Program-made: the position numbers and the translations under genes
In this document: positions 10,974-20,311 of the stretch, in pieces
Layout of the letters: each line of letters begins with the position of its first letter
Position numbering within the stretch: the first letter of the stretch is position 1
Notes under the pieces: generated by a model
Database searches by the model: none
What the model saw: the letters and a program-made list of their open reading frames with translations, nothing else
Told to the model about the DNA's origin: nothing
Source: Symsagittifera roscoffensis
Lineage: Eukaryota; Xenacoelomorpha; Acoela; Convolutidae
Length of the DNA stretch: 64,000 nt
NCBI RefSeq assembly: GCF_963678635.1
Contig: NC_087070.1
Span: 7,474,539-7,538,538, forward strand
Direction: 5' to 3'

Positions 10974-11510
10974 TTATAAAACATTTTGTGAAAATACTGT
11001 TGAAAAGCACGAAAAATTGTACAATTGGCTCATGTGATCGACAATTTCTCTCTCAGTCAGTTCAACGTTGGTGCTTATTATATCAGTAGCAACAATAGCC
11101 AGGTTGGTTGTAGCATGGGTAACAGACATGAAAAAATAACGCATGAAATCGTATGATTTCAGGCTCACGTGAGGTTCTAGGAATACAATGACACTTCCAA
11201 ACTCAGTTCCCCCGACAACTTTAGACGACTCCAGTCGAATGATGGGTAAATTGGTAACACATTCGAACAATATATTACTATATGATAATGAGCATATACT
11301 CAAATTGTTCCGTTTCAATAGCGAAAGGACATTTAGCTGGCTTTTATGCGACAAAAAGTCAACAATCACAAGAATTTCTGGCATTCCCAATGATTTTTTT
11401 GAGCATTCAGAAACCGTTTCAACGCATTTTCCCCAGAAGTCCGTAATATCATAGCCATCGCCGGCTCGATAAATTTCTATATAAGGAATGCTGGTTCCTA
11501 TTATTAGACC
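10974..11510 (-). CDS. SF1 helicase-like C-terminal fragment (same gene as the NERD ORF)
   Basis: The frame continues the NERD-NTPase ORF after a -1 break at about 11510; the junction reads directly from one frame into the other without a missing segment. It contains a segment (VVGGTEFGSVIVFLEP) followed by FMSVTHATTNLAIVATD. This has the placement and character of helicase motifs V-VI in UvrD-like SF1 proteins (G-E...V-I, then S-x-A-x-x-x-L). A residue expected to be Arg in the sensor is replaced by His-Ala-Thr-Thr, so activity is doubtful. The first ATG-like start lies at 11390, but the open frame begins earlier. Confidence 0.5.
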   Translation of the reverse strand, partial: GLIIGTSIPYIEIYRAGDGYDITDFWGKCVETVSECSKKSLGMPEILVIVDFLSHKSQLNVLSLLKRNNLSICSLSYSNILFECVTNLPIIRLESSKVVGGTEFGSVIVFLEPHVSLKSYDFMRYFFMSVTHATTNLAIVATDIISTNVELTEREIVDHMSQLYNFSCFSTVFSQNVL

Positions 11511-12844
11511 GTGACTATAATGGCTCCATTCATATCACGAACCTCAAAATTGTGTTCCAGCAAGTTATTGAAAAAAACTTGTAGGCAGCTCGTAGACCTC
11601 AGTGTTTGTGTCAAATACAAACTGCTAAAAGAATTAATAGCGCCATATCTTCCATCTGAAGAAAAAACGCAGCAGTGAACTCTTTGGTTCAATTGTTCTA
11701 GAAAATTAGAGTGAACGTTGAAATGAGTTTCGTCGAAAAAAACGATGTCGCTTTCTGAAACATTTTTCAATTGTTCATTAATTGTTCTGTAATCCCTGAC
11801 AAATACAACGCCTTCCATTTTTTCTGTCAGTTGTGATAGCAGCAAATTTCCATCGCAAATAAAAACTCTGCCCCTGTTTTGCTTTTGCTCAAAAACTATT
11901 TTAGATAAATGAGCCAAATATATCAATAGGACTGTCTTGCCAGACCCTTTCGGACCTTTAACTTCTAGTCGCATTCCTTCATTGGTCGTTTCCATCAACC
12001 CTTTAAAGACTGTTGCTATGACGATCAACTGTTCTTTTGTCCAGAGAATAACTCTTGTTTTTCCTCTTACCGGTGGACTCGCTGTTTTCTTCATGATGCT
12101 TGTCAGTTCTTTTTTGTTCTCCTTGTCTTCTTCTTGTGTAAGAGTTTCACTGAGTTGCTGAGTAACTCTAGCATGTAAATTATCTGTTTGAATGGATTGC
12201 ATTTGATTTGACACAATCTTCTGGTGAATCAGAGCGCTGGCTCCTTCAAGTGAGTTGAGAGCAACAAGTCGAGCAAGCAAAATGTCGAAAGTCGCAGAAC
12301 TTTTCATTGATGGGATTCTTTCTAATTCACCTTCCCAATTTGAAGCAAAGTTTCGAAAGTCTGATTTCTGAAACACTATAACATTACCTTCAGTGTACCA
12401 TTTTGGGTCATTATCTGCAAGTTTCGCTATTGAGTTTAAATCGTCAGGAATGTAGTAAAACACCGCATGGATCGGAACTGTATCCATTTCAAACACCTCC
12501 TTTTCTGCCGCTGAGGACGAAGTTGCTGGTTGGTCAGGGTGGTTTTTGTTGTAGTTCAAAAGATGTCGTATGAATTTAACATGCTTCAACATATCGGATT
12601 TCAGATTTTTCATCCATTTTTCTTTTTGTTTCTTTTTTCCACTTTCGTTTTTCACTTCGAAAAGAAAGATTCCCTTTAGAGGATGTGCTACAATCATATC
12701 GATTTCGACCGAACCTAACTCCCCTTTTTCGAAGATGAGACTCCCATTAAAATTGGGGAGAACAATTATACCGATATGATCCCTTCCAATTTCGTTCACA
12801 AACATACGGTAAACTTTATTTTCACCTTCATCGCCTTTTTGCAA
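11504..12844 (-). CDS. NERD-domain / P-loop NTPase protein, central part
   Basis: A 446-codon open frame whose first in-frame start is TTG, so it is the continuation of an upstream frame. Residues ~1-90 have the NERD (nuclease-related domain) signature: an early GDEGENKVY, then SVEIDMIVAHPLKGIFLFEVKN. That supplies the E-x-D and E-V-K residues of a PD-(D/E)XK-like fold. After a linker comes Walker A (GPKGSGKT, residue ~296) and Walker B with a DExH-like DETHF (~372), then FSSDGRYG. Together these suggest a nucleic-acid-acting NERD plus SF1 helicase. Such fusions are common in bacteria and occur in some invertebrates. A frame stop at 11504 and a frame change at its start make this copy a probable pseudogene or a sequence with indel errors. 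Confidence 0.7.
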   Translation of the reverse strand: MQKGDEGENKVYRMFVNEIGRDHIGIIVLPNFNGSLIFEKGELGSVEIDMIVAHPLKGIFLFEVKNESGKKKQKEKWMKNLKSDMLKHVKFIRHLLNYNKNHPDQPATSSSAAEKEVFEMDTVPIHAVFYYIPDDLNSIAKLADNDPKWYTEGNVIVFQKSDFRNFASNWEGELERIPSMKSSATFDILLARLVALNSLEGASALIHQKIVSNQMQSIQTDNLHARVTQQLSETLTQEEDKENKKELTSIMKKTASPPVRGKTRVILWTKEQLIVIATVFKGLMETTNEGMRLEVKGPKGSGKTVLLIYLAHLSKIVFEQKQNRGRVFICDGNLLLSQLTEKMEGVVFVRDYRTINEQLKNVSESDIVFFDETHFNVHSNFLEQLNQRVHCCVFSSDGRYGAINSFSSLYLTQTLRSTSCLQVFFNNLLEHNFEVRDMNGAIIVTV

Positions 12845-13458
12845 GGACTTCGAAGCTCTTTGCTCAAATCCACATTTCGTATGAAAATTTTCGGAACTCT
12901 AGCACAGGGTATTGAGGTTAGATCACACTTTTCCCAGTCGCGATACTGGGATTTTAGAAAACTCTTCAGAGAGTCATTGTCGTTGAATTTGACCTGAGGA
13001 CCACCGGGCCAATGGATCCTTATGTCGTCAAGTTTTTTGTAGAACTTTTGATTCGGTTCCAATTCCTTAGAAGCTTCAATGTTATTTGATAATTCGCAAT
13101 ACTTCAACTCCTCCGTTGGTTTATCAATATCGGTTCCACCATCAGAAGTCGAATGCATTTCAACATAAGCTTTTGTAGATGATGGGTTCTCACTAAGACA
13201 TGCTTGATTAGATAATTGTTTTTCTGAAGAATGAGTGTTTTCGACTCTTTTTGATTCCATTTGAAAGTCTGCATCACCGAGAGACTCTTGATCCCTCCTT
13301 TCTTGAGCGGGCAAATTTTGCTTACTATCGACTACGTATAAATGATCCGAGGTGACTTGTTTTCCATGTGCAATTTTTTCTCGTCGAGATGGTTTTGAGA
13401 TACATCCGAAATGTTTCCGAAAAAATCGCTTCATACCTGGAGAATCTAGAGATGCCAA
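12796..13458 (-). CDS. N-terminal part of the NERD-NTPase gene (frameshifted)
   Basis: A 220-codon frame starting at an ATG and overlapping the NERD frame by 49 bp. The N-terminus is basic (KRFFRKHFG), the middle is Ser/Glu-rich and likely disordered. The end (IHWPGGPQVKFNDND...) leads to a segment that would connect with GDEGENKVY of the next frame. The downstream frame is -1 relative to this one and opens at a TAG near 12899, so an indel between ~12898 and 12844 would join them. Function of this N-terminal region is unknown. Confidence 0.55.
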   Translation of the reverse strand: MASLDSPGMKRFFRKHFGCISKPSRREKIAHGKQVTSDHLYVVDSKQNLPAQERRDQESLGDADFQMESKRVENTHSSEKQLSNQACLSENPSSTKAYVEMHSTSDGGTDIDKPTEELKYCELSNNIEASKELEPNQKFYKKLDDIRIHWPGGPQVKFNDNDSLKSFLKSQYRDWEKCDLTSIPCARVPKIFIRNVDLSKELRSPCKKAMKVKIKFTVCL

Positions 13459-15106
13459 TTGATGGGTATTTAACCAGATGATCGAATGAAGTTTTTTAAC
13501 AACCCAGATGACGTAATATTTACCAGATTAACTGAGGCCAACAGGCTAGAAGTAACCCGATCTAACAAACGTTGACTTTTGGTAGCGCTAAATGGAGTGC
13601 TAAATTGAACGACAGAAAAAAAATTAGCTTTCGTCAATGACGGACATCAATTACGCTCAGTAAACACATCAAAATAGCAATTTTTGAACGCAAAATTATA
13701 AATTTTCCTCGAAAAAAGAACAAAAAGTGTCATCAAAAAACTCTACATAACAGATATATCCTTAGAACTGGGCATGAAGTTTTGTCAATGATGGGTAATT
13801 GAAAACCAAATTTTACGGAAAACATCACCTCGAGCGGTTTTTGTTTTTTGTTTTCATTTATTTGACAGCAACTATTTTGAAAAGCTACTTTTGGCAATCT
13901 TTTTTTCAGCTTGAGGCTTTTATAATGGATTTCGTGGTCTAAATAATTATCAATATAATCGATTCCAATCTCGGACAACAAACTTGAACTAAAAATGGAT
14001 TTAAATACCCGAAATACCCTCTCTCACCTGAACCTGAACGAAACCCCCCCCCCCCCGCCAGAACAACCTCCCCACTTAAACCCCACATGAGCCACATACC
14101 CTATCCGATCTGAATCACCCTCACCAAACCGCCGACCTAAACCACCTCATGAACTACCCCCCCCCCCCCGCTAGAATCAACCCCCTGCCCACCTGGTTCA
14201 GGTGGTGGTTCAGGTGGGTGTGTATGGGGGCGATTTGTTAGGTTTAAACGATTTGTTGAAACGAACGAAATTGAGAAATTGAGCAACATGGAAACAGTAA
14301 CCAAGTTGCGTAGAAAAAAATGAAATTGAACAACAGGTAGCCAACTTTGGTTTAAAATGCAGAAAACACCTTATACGCGTTGAAAATTGCATCTCCATAA
14401 AGTGGAAAAAAATTAGTTTCATAGTCTTCATCTATAAGAGTAAAAAATCGATTATAATTTAATGCATTTTAATAATAGCGTTATAATCCATTTTTAACTG
14501 ATTATAATAGTTTTTTTCCCCTTTATAAACACTGGTAATAAAACTCAAATTTAATTGATTTTTATCCATGGAACTTCAGTGCGGGTAGACCCTAAATTTT
14601 GTTTAGTGGTTCGTTGTTTGATTTTGTCGTTTCTCATGATATTAACAGAAAAAAAATGACTCAATTAGTGATCTAGTTTTGACTCCTCGCTCTTAGATTT
14701 TTTTGACCAAGAACTTTAAAAAACTTTGTCAGATAGTTTCATGGAACTCTATTTACGACTGATAATGATGCCTCTGACACCTATGTGCATTTACAGCTTT
14801 TGCTTTGAAAAACAAAAACACGGTGGCACTCGTATTTTTTAGTCTCCTTTAATCAAAACAAATAACGCCAATTTTTCGTAACCATTCCGTTTTAGCTGAA
14901 AACGGATCAGTTATGATCCAGACTTACAATGCCAATAGTTTAAAAGACCTATTCGAGGTAATTTATAGAAAATCACCATCATGGACAGCCAAATTTGTTT
15001 TGGCGGCGTAAATCACTTTCAGTGCAAGTTTTGTCATGGACGAACCTGTTGCGACATTAATACCTTGTTTCTACTCTCCTTTTCAAGTTAGTTGCATGTT
15101 AATTTA
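13459..15106. other. Noncoding stretch with two C-tracts
   Basis: I see no supported gene. C-runs at about 14046-14058 and 14158-14169 sit in a segment rich in ACCTGAACC/CACCTGGTTCAGG words. The remainder is AT-rich. Confidence 0.5.
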
Positions 15107-15345
15107 GGGGAGCGGTGGTGAAGTGGTTACGTCTCCGCCTCTCAATCGTAAGGTCGAATGTTCGAGGCCCACCATGATCCGTGCTCGTTGCTTGAAGGTG
15201 AAGCAACATTACCCAGCCCAGAAAAATAACCAAAAAAATTGCATGTAGTTCTTAAACAGGGGCACAACAGCGGTTCGCCATGATGAGCTGTACAGCTCTT
15301 GTGTGGGTCCTTTCCCCCGTGGATAAATGGTCTTAATCTTAATTA
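15107..15345 (+). repeat. tRNA-derived SINE, copy 1
   Basis: The head GGGGAGCGGTGGTGAAGTGG carries an A-box-like TGGTGAAGTGG. A B-box-like TGTTCGAGGCC follows ~45 bp later, as in pol III internal promoters. A non-tRNA body holds the palindrome GAGCTGTACAGCTC, and the 3' end is an A/T-rich TGGTCTTAATCTTAA tail. Two diverged copies on the opposite strand (47735 and 50371) share the head, palindrome and body. Confidence 0.8.
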
Positions 15346-15460
15346 ATAATTGGAGATAAAAATGACGAAATAAGACGACCAACGCGAAGTCGAAATAATG
15401 ACAAATTCGAAAATGATCAAAATACACTTCAGTAGACATAACTGTGGGCAAAGTGGGCAT

Positions 15461-16089
15461 TATTACGCTAGCAATACTATGCACGTCGGACAAAACGCTT
15501 GCTAGGAATAAAGGGTCCTTTCTACTTTCTATCTTAGAAAGTAAATCTAAAATTCGCTGAGAAATATTTTATTAAAAAAAGAAGTTAGTATGAATTTACA
15601 GCAAGTTGCCTTTTGACTCAATAATTATTTTTTACGGTGAGATTGGAGATATTTTCTCTGAGATTGAATACTATTTTAGAGAAGGGTTGGGGTGGTTGAG
15701 GAGGGTGGTGATGGTGGTAGAAGAGAAGTTGTTGGAATGAATTCCCGTAGTTTGAGCTTCTATTTATACTCAATTGGGGAAATCACGCCACTTTTTGTAT
15801 CAAATGAGAAGTTTCTTTTAACTTCGTATTCTTTATTCGTACATTCGTATTTTACGAGAAGAAGGTTTCGTATGCTCGTACTTTACGAGAGGAATCGTTA
15901 TTATTCGTATTGAATGAGAATAGTCGTTTCAATTCTCAATGCTTAAAACGTTATACGAATTATTCCAATAGCATTTCCCTTCCTTTTGCAAGGGAATAAA
16001 AACATATTTCTTTGGTGGTGGTGGCGGCGTCACATTTTGTGAACGCAATAAAATAATTCATGTTTCTGTTTCTATTTGAAATCAGAACA
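15461..16089 (-). repeat. 3' LTR of the 13.7-kb element
   Basis: Second LTR copy, with TATA box at 15761-15768 and minus-strand AATAAA at 15568-15573 as the likely polyadenylation signal. A plus-strand AATAAA at ~15508 is also present. The purine stretch AGGAGGATGGATA on the minus strand directly precedes it (16090-16102) and is the candidate polypurine tract. Confidence 0.93.
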
Positions 16090-16179
16090 TATCCATCCTC
16101 CTATTTGGAGAAGGAAAAAAACTAAAACTTTCATTTTTATTACTTCCACTTGAATAGTGGGGTAATTGTTGATCGATCG

Positions 16180-16311
16180 AAGCTTTTTCTTTCAATCTCA
16201 TAAAGTTTTGTTGGTATTACGGGTAGCAGATGTTTTTGAACAAAAGCTTTTTCTTTCAATCTCATAAAGTTGGTTAGTAGTTTATTGGTATTACAGGTAG
16301 CAGATGTTTTT
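16180..16311. repeat. Tandem duplication in the 3' untranslated part of the 13.7-kb element
   Basis: Two ~60-bp copies, each beginning AGCTTTTTCTTTCAATCTCA and ending GGTAGCAGATGTTTTT (16180-16237 and 16244-16311), differ by a short insertion. Confidence 0.8.
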
Positions 16312-16681
16312 AATCAACTGATACTTTGAGTCAGGCTTGAATAAATATAAATACATCAGTTACATTTATAAATCAAAATAGAGTTTACACAACCAAGGGA
16401 TTTAACTATAAAATTAAATACATCAAAATTATCTGGTTCTCAAAAGTTTGAAGGTTAGTTTTATTCCTTAAACATTCTTTTTCCGAAGTCTCCTTTTCTT
16501 CCTGAAGTATGTGAAGTCTGTCCAAACGCGTAATAAGGGGAGGACTGGTTCATACAAAGGGGGTATTTTTTTGTGTTTTTTGTTTTTTATAAAAGTCAAA
16601 ATTGTTGAAAGGAAATTAATAGCTATACTACATAGCTATATAAAGCGAAAGAATAAATGTTTAAATAAAAGGATAAATTTC

Positions 16682-16903
16682 TTACAATTTTCCTTCCAAC
16701 CGGGCTATAAGTTGTTGATTTTTTGTTTTTAAATTGTGGATATGCTTTTTCAGCTCCCGGATTTGGTGCGTTTCATGTATATGACTGCGCTGAATTTGCT
16801 CAGTATAGTCATCTAACTGGGGGGTTTGTAATTTTGCTGTCAGATATTTTGCTGGGACATAAATTTTTTGATATTCAAGAAGGGAATTATTTATGGAATA
16901 CAT
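16682..16903 (-). CDS. Coiled-coil extension ORF in the -1 frame
   Basis: 73 codons overlapping the preceding ORF by 13 bp at the heptamer A_AAA_AAA. The C-terminal half (HQIRELKKHIHNLKTKNQQL) has leucine/isoleucine heptads typical of a coiled coil or leucine zipper. It is either reached by -1 frameshift to give a longer regulator, translated separately from its ATG at 16903, or split off by a one-base indel in the A7 run. Confidence 0.5.
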   Translation of the reverse strand: MYSINNSLLEYQKIYVPAKYLTAKLQTPQLDDYTEQIQRSHIHETHQIRELKKHIHNLKTKNQQLIARLEGKL

Positions 16904-17439
16904 TTTTTTATAGGGTGATAGGCTTCTAATTTAAAACGATTGATTAATGGATTCAAAGCATATTTGAGATCCATATCGAAGCCAGGATTGCTTTTAGAAT
17001 TAATGTATCGTTCCCTTTCTAACTGAATATGTAATTTAGTGTTTAATTCAGTGGGGTGCAAGGGCTGTCGCCTAATGGTCATTGGACAAGGAGAAGTTGA
17101 TACCGGCGTATTTGCCGTTAGTATCTTATATGGTCTTACAATCTGGGTCCGTTTTTTAATTTTAGAATTCGAGGGAACCAGGGGTATTTTAAAATCAGGG
17201 GGTGAAATTTTTAGGGGTGGTCGCTGTGATGTATTAGTTATCGGGACAGCTGAACTGGTTTGAAGTAGTGGCTCAACGAAGGATCGTGTTGAGGTCGGCT
17301 TTGCAGTGGGTGTTGTAGTAGTAGAAACAGTTGGTTGTTGAGTGAGTGCTGAAATCTGCGAGTCCAGTGGATCGGTTGGTGGCAGAAGTGAGAGGAGATC
17401 CTCGAAATCTCTCAAGTCGTCATCAAGTGTTGCGTCCAT
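16891..17439 (-). CDS. 3' accessory ORF with acidic N-terminus, likely second exon of a spliced regulator
   Basis: 182 codons. The start (DATLDDDLRDFEDLLSLLPP) is an acidic-hydrophobic stretch like a transcription activation domain. The middle is Pro/Ser/Thr-rich and the end is basic and helical. Upstream, the minus strand reads CTGTTCTAG|GATATACC at 17461/17460, an acceptor. Splicing from the donor after env codon 28 (19709) joins phase 0 to phase 0 and, after seven codons, enters this ATG in frame. The product would have the shared env leader plus this ORF. At the end, A_AAA_AAA (16903-16909) stands in phase before the stop and could pass ribosomes to the -1 frame of the next entry. A viral transactivator is a reasonable guess, unproven. 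Confidence 0.6.
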   Translation of the reverse strand: MDATLDDDLRDFEDLLSLLPPTDPLDSQISALTQQPTVSTTTTPTAKPTSTRSFVEPLLQTSSAVPITNTSQRPPLKISPPDFKIPLVPSNSKIKKRTQIVRPYKILTANTPVSTSPCPMTIRRQPLHPTELNTKLHIQLERERYINSKSNPGFDMDLKYALNPLINRFKLEAYHPIKKCIP

Positions 17440-17482
17440 AGTTGAATCAGTTGGTATATCCTAGAACAGTAGAATTTTTTTA

Positions 17483-17971
17483 TTAGACTGGGTTTGTTGG
17501 GTGATCCAAGTTTTGAGTTCTTCTCTCAAAACTTGTTAATTGGATGTGAGGATACATGCGATCCTGGTTTATTTTATCAATTTCCTCTAAAAGAGGAGCT
17601 TGTATTTTTTGATCACAATCTTGTTCTATTTTTTCAGTTTGCTCATCTTGAGTGAAAATTGAGGTCACTATGGAAGTGAAAAGTATATTATATGAAGCGG
17701 CAAGCAATACTTTGCCAAAGTGTAGTGAGCGGCCGGTGATTTTGTGAATATGCATAGCCTTTATTATGAATACTAGGCAATCTAGTATGAATTTCACAAA
17801 TAGAAAAGAGGCGAAGACTATTCCGCATTTTTCTAAATAGTATTGTACTTTCCCGAATATACGGGTGTATTCGTTTTTCCAAAAGTTTGGAGAGATGAGA
17901 TAGTCCAAATATATTGTTTGGGAAGAGCCTAGTGGGCTATATGAGTCCGTGAAAAGAATTTTTTTTAGCAT
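17483..17971 (-). CDS. Envelope-like glycoprotein, fragment 3 with transmembrane anchor
   Basis: 162 codons. A short amphipathic part (SPLGSSQTIYLDYLISPNFW) precedes a strong hydrophobic segment (residues ~50-73, FASFLFVKFILDCLVFIIKA). A second hydrophobic stretch follows (VLLAASYNILFTSIVTSIF), then a charged tail (DEQTEKIEQDCDQKIQAP). This is the expected C-terminal end of a viral envelope protein: membrane-proximal region, anchor and cytoplasmic tail. Confidence 0.55.
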   Translation of the reverse strand: MLKKILFTDSYSPLGSSQTIYLDYLISPNFWKNEYTRIFGKVQYYLEKCGIVFASFLFVKFILDCLVFIIKAMHIHKITGRSLHFGKVLLAASYNILFTSIVTSIFTQDEQTEKIEQDCDQKIQAPLLEEIDKINQDRMYPHIQLTSFERRTQNLDHPTNPV

Positions 17972-19103
17972 TTAGAAAGGACCTGGATACTTTTTGAAGT
18001 ATTCCTTTCATCTCTGAATTATCGGAAATCATATTCCAGATTTTTTGCATTTGAGCATAAGTGTAGATTGAAGCGCCTTGGCTAGAGGCTAAAGAATGCT
18101 TAATCTTTTGAATTATCTCTTTTGGTTCAAAGAGATATGGTCCTGTAACCCTTGTAATTTGAGGGGTTAATTCAATCCAGGACTTATCATCATCAACATC
18201 TAGTTGAAAGAGATTTGAATGTTTGTCGGAGCAGTCTTGTAGATCTGCCGACTGAAATGTTTGTCGCGTAATTGGATCGACAAATCGAATGTTTTCCTTA
18301 TACATAATGGGAATGCGATTATAGCATTCATCCATTAATTGCAAAGGTGAATAAAATTTCGGACAATGGTAGAGCCAGGCAACATTGCCATTGGTCTCTA
18401 AGAACATAGAGCGGTTTTTGGTTAGAATATAGCCAGCCAAACGTGGGCTTTCAAGTGAAAGCATTAAAGTATTTAATATTGAGGAGCGTTCTAGCTCACA
18501 TTGATTTTGCAGAAGGGCTAACTCGGCCGTTCTGAGCATGTAGAAGCTATAAAACAGAATATAGTCCAATGTGGTACCTATATGAGCTTCGTAGTCAATT
18601 TGATGACTTGAAAATTGGAGTGGCGGCGAATCATCACTTAATGTGAGAAAAGTAGAATTTGGTTGGCCGGCATTATGAATAGTTCCCGTTTCTGGGGTTG
18701 GTTTAACTTGGATTCCAGTATCCATATTGAAACCGTCAGTGTATGCAATAAAAAGTGAATCATATGAAGTTGGATACACTATTCTGGGAGGACCATAAAG
18801 AGATTGCGGTTTATTCATCACCGGTAGCATAAATTTTTGAGAATCCCTTGTATGGGTAGAATGAATAGACGGGCTAGAATCGCCTTTAATTATATAGTAT
18901 GATTCTTCGTTTTGAATCATTTTAGCCGGAAAACTGTTTAAAACAGTGAAAATGCAATTGTTGGGTTCTTCCCAAGTATAAGCAAAAGCGTCTAAGGATG
19001 TTGTTTCACATCCATTTGTAGACACTGGACAGGGCAAAGGAATGTTTTGCCAATTATTGACTGTTCCATCTTTGAGGTTAACAGTCAGAGTTACATTTTG
19101 CAT
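17937..19103 (-). CDS. Envelope-like glycoprotein, fragment 2
   Basis: 388 codons, open from 19103 with a -1 offset to fragment 1. It begins with a strand-rich part (LPCPVSTNGCET, YTWEEPNNCIFTVL) of the kind seen in surface glycoproteins, then ~250 residues of mixed helices with dispersed Cys (CELERSS, YHCPKF, DECYNR). It ends at 17937 close to a run of eight A on the minus strand (17959-17966). Fragment 3 takes over in the +1 frame across that run. Without an intact relative I cannot say whether the breaks are mutation or sequencing error. Confidence 0.55.
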   Translation of the reverse strand: MQNVTLTVNLKDGTVNNWQNIPLPCPVSTNGCETTSLDAFAYTWEEPNNCIFTVLNSFPAKMIQNEESYYIIKGDSSPSIHSTHTRDSQKFMLPVMNKPQSLYGPPRIVYPTSYDSLFIAYTDGFNMDTGIQVKPTPETGTIHNAGQPNSTFLTLSDDSPPLQFSSHQIDYEAHIGTTLDYILFYSFYMLRTAELALLQNQCELERSSILNTLMLSLESPRLAGYILTKNRSMFLETNGNVAWLYHCPKFYSPLQLMDECYNRIPIMYKENIRFVDPITRQTFQSADLQDCSDKHSNLFQLDVDDDKSWIELTPQITRVTGPYLFEPKEIIQKIKHSLASSQGASIYTYAQMQKIWNMISDNSEMKGILQKVSRSFLNAKKNSFHGLI

Positions 19104-19792
19104 GAAGTTTCAAAAGTGTCCAATTTAATCCAAGAACGGCCATCACATTCGTTATGATGTTTGCCGTCAACTTTGCCAGCATGGGCATTAGTTACGGTTT
19201 TAACATTAAATTTGAAAGGAATATTTCCAATACTAGCATAGCCTAGGTTAAGATAGCCTCTGTCGGCGGCCGATTTACATTGATCGGCAGATAAATGGAG
19301 ATCAGTAGTGATCATATTTTGTCGAGCGTCGATACCACTCGAATCAAAAGAATCGCAGAACCAACGCATTGATTGGTGTTTGATTCGACACATTGTCGCA
19401 TTTACTTTTGTGCGATAATGTCTCTGATATAGAGTAACATAAGCATGGGCTACTTTAATATTTTCTGGTTGGACTTTGGAAGGTGCTACTTTATTTAGAG
19501 AGAACATTTTGTTAGAAGTCATTAGTTGACAATCATAATGAGCAACCCGAAGATTATTTGCAGTATTTGCATATAATTGTTCTTTCGGATCAAATGCTGA
19601 GGTTTGATTCGAAAGTATTCTTAGAGTTAAAAGACCAACTAAATAAATTTTTTGCAAAATTATTTTTTGGTGGTGAATGATAGCAAAAGAATTTTTAAAA
19701 GTACTCACTTTAAGCATTTCCTCGAGAGTGGTTAGAACAGGATCTTGGTCCATTAGTTCACCTTCCTCTATTTCACTATATGGATTTGTCAT
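19091..19792 (-). CDS. Envelope-like glycoprotein, fragment 1, sharing its start with a spliced regulator
   Basis: 233 codons. An acidic 28-residue leader is followed by a hydrophobic segment (IILQKIYLVGLLTLRIL, ~44-60) that could be an uncleaved signal or anchor, as in foamy-virus leader peptides. The ectodomain has Cys spaced as in surface glycoproteins of retrovirus-like elements (HYDCQL, TMCRIKH, WFCDSFD, SADQCKSA, HNECDG) and an NxT sequon. The frame stops at 19091, and the next fragment continues in the -1 frame with a 13-bp overlap. A consensus splice donor (AAA|GTGAGT) lies after codon 28 at 19709/19708. The env assignment rests on layout, the hydrophobic segments and the Cys pattern. 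Confidence 0.6.
   Translation of the reverse strand: MTNPYSEIEEGELMDQDPVLTTLEEMLKVSTFKNSFAIIHHQKIILQKIYLVGLLTLRILSNQTSAFDPKEQLYANTANNLRVAHYDCQLMTSNKMFSLNKVAPSKVQPENIKVAHAYVTLYQRHYRTKVNATMCRIKHQSMRWFCDSFDSSGIDARQNMITTDLHLSADQCKSAADRGYLNLGYASIGNIPFKFNVKTVTNAHAGKVDGKHHNECDGRSWIKLDTFETSCKM
19703..19711 (-). promoter_or_regulatory. Splice donor inside the env leader
   Basis: The minus strand AAAGTGAGT is a near-perfect 5' splice consensus at the end of codon 28 of the env frame. The matching acceptor at 17461 keeps the frame of the 3' ORF, giving an intron of 2248 nt. Confidence 0.55.
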
Positions 19793-20311
19793 TTGGTGGA
19801 TTTTTGTGATGGGAAATCTGAATTAGATTTCAATTTTTGTTGAGGAATTCAGCAGATTTTATTTTTTGGAGAGAGAGAAGGTTTTGAATGGAAGATGTGG
19901 AATTGAGCAAGAATGAAAACAACTGTATATCAGTTAGTTTTTAAAGGCTGTTTTTGCTTTTTTGCAAATCTAAGCTCTGATTGGCCGTTGTTATTCGGCG
20001 TCTTTCGGAAGTGACTCTTTTTGAGTCGTAATTCATTCGCCATTCGTTTTGTGGTTTTTTCTACTCTGGCGTAATGTCGTGGTTTTTCCACTTAGTTTTG
20101 ATTTGTTGAGATCTAACAGTGGAATGATAATCATTCGTTTATGCTGATGTTAATTTTAACAACTGCATTCCCCTCCTTATTGGAGGAGGAAAATGAAAAA
20201 ACATCTCCTCATAAAAGAGGACTAAAAGCAACATCATTTGTTTGCTTTCCGTTTAAACTTCATCTGTTATCACAGTATTTTGTAAAAAAAATTTTGCTTT
20301 CTTAAAAAAAA

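Noticed and set aside
14040..14220. G-quadruplex regulatory element on the minus strand
   Set aside because: Homopolymeric C tracts and repeated GGTTCAGGTGG words are simple-sequence; nothing ties them to a gene.
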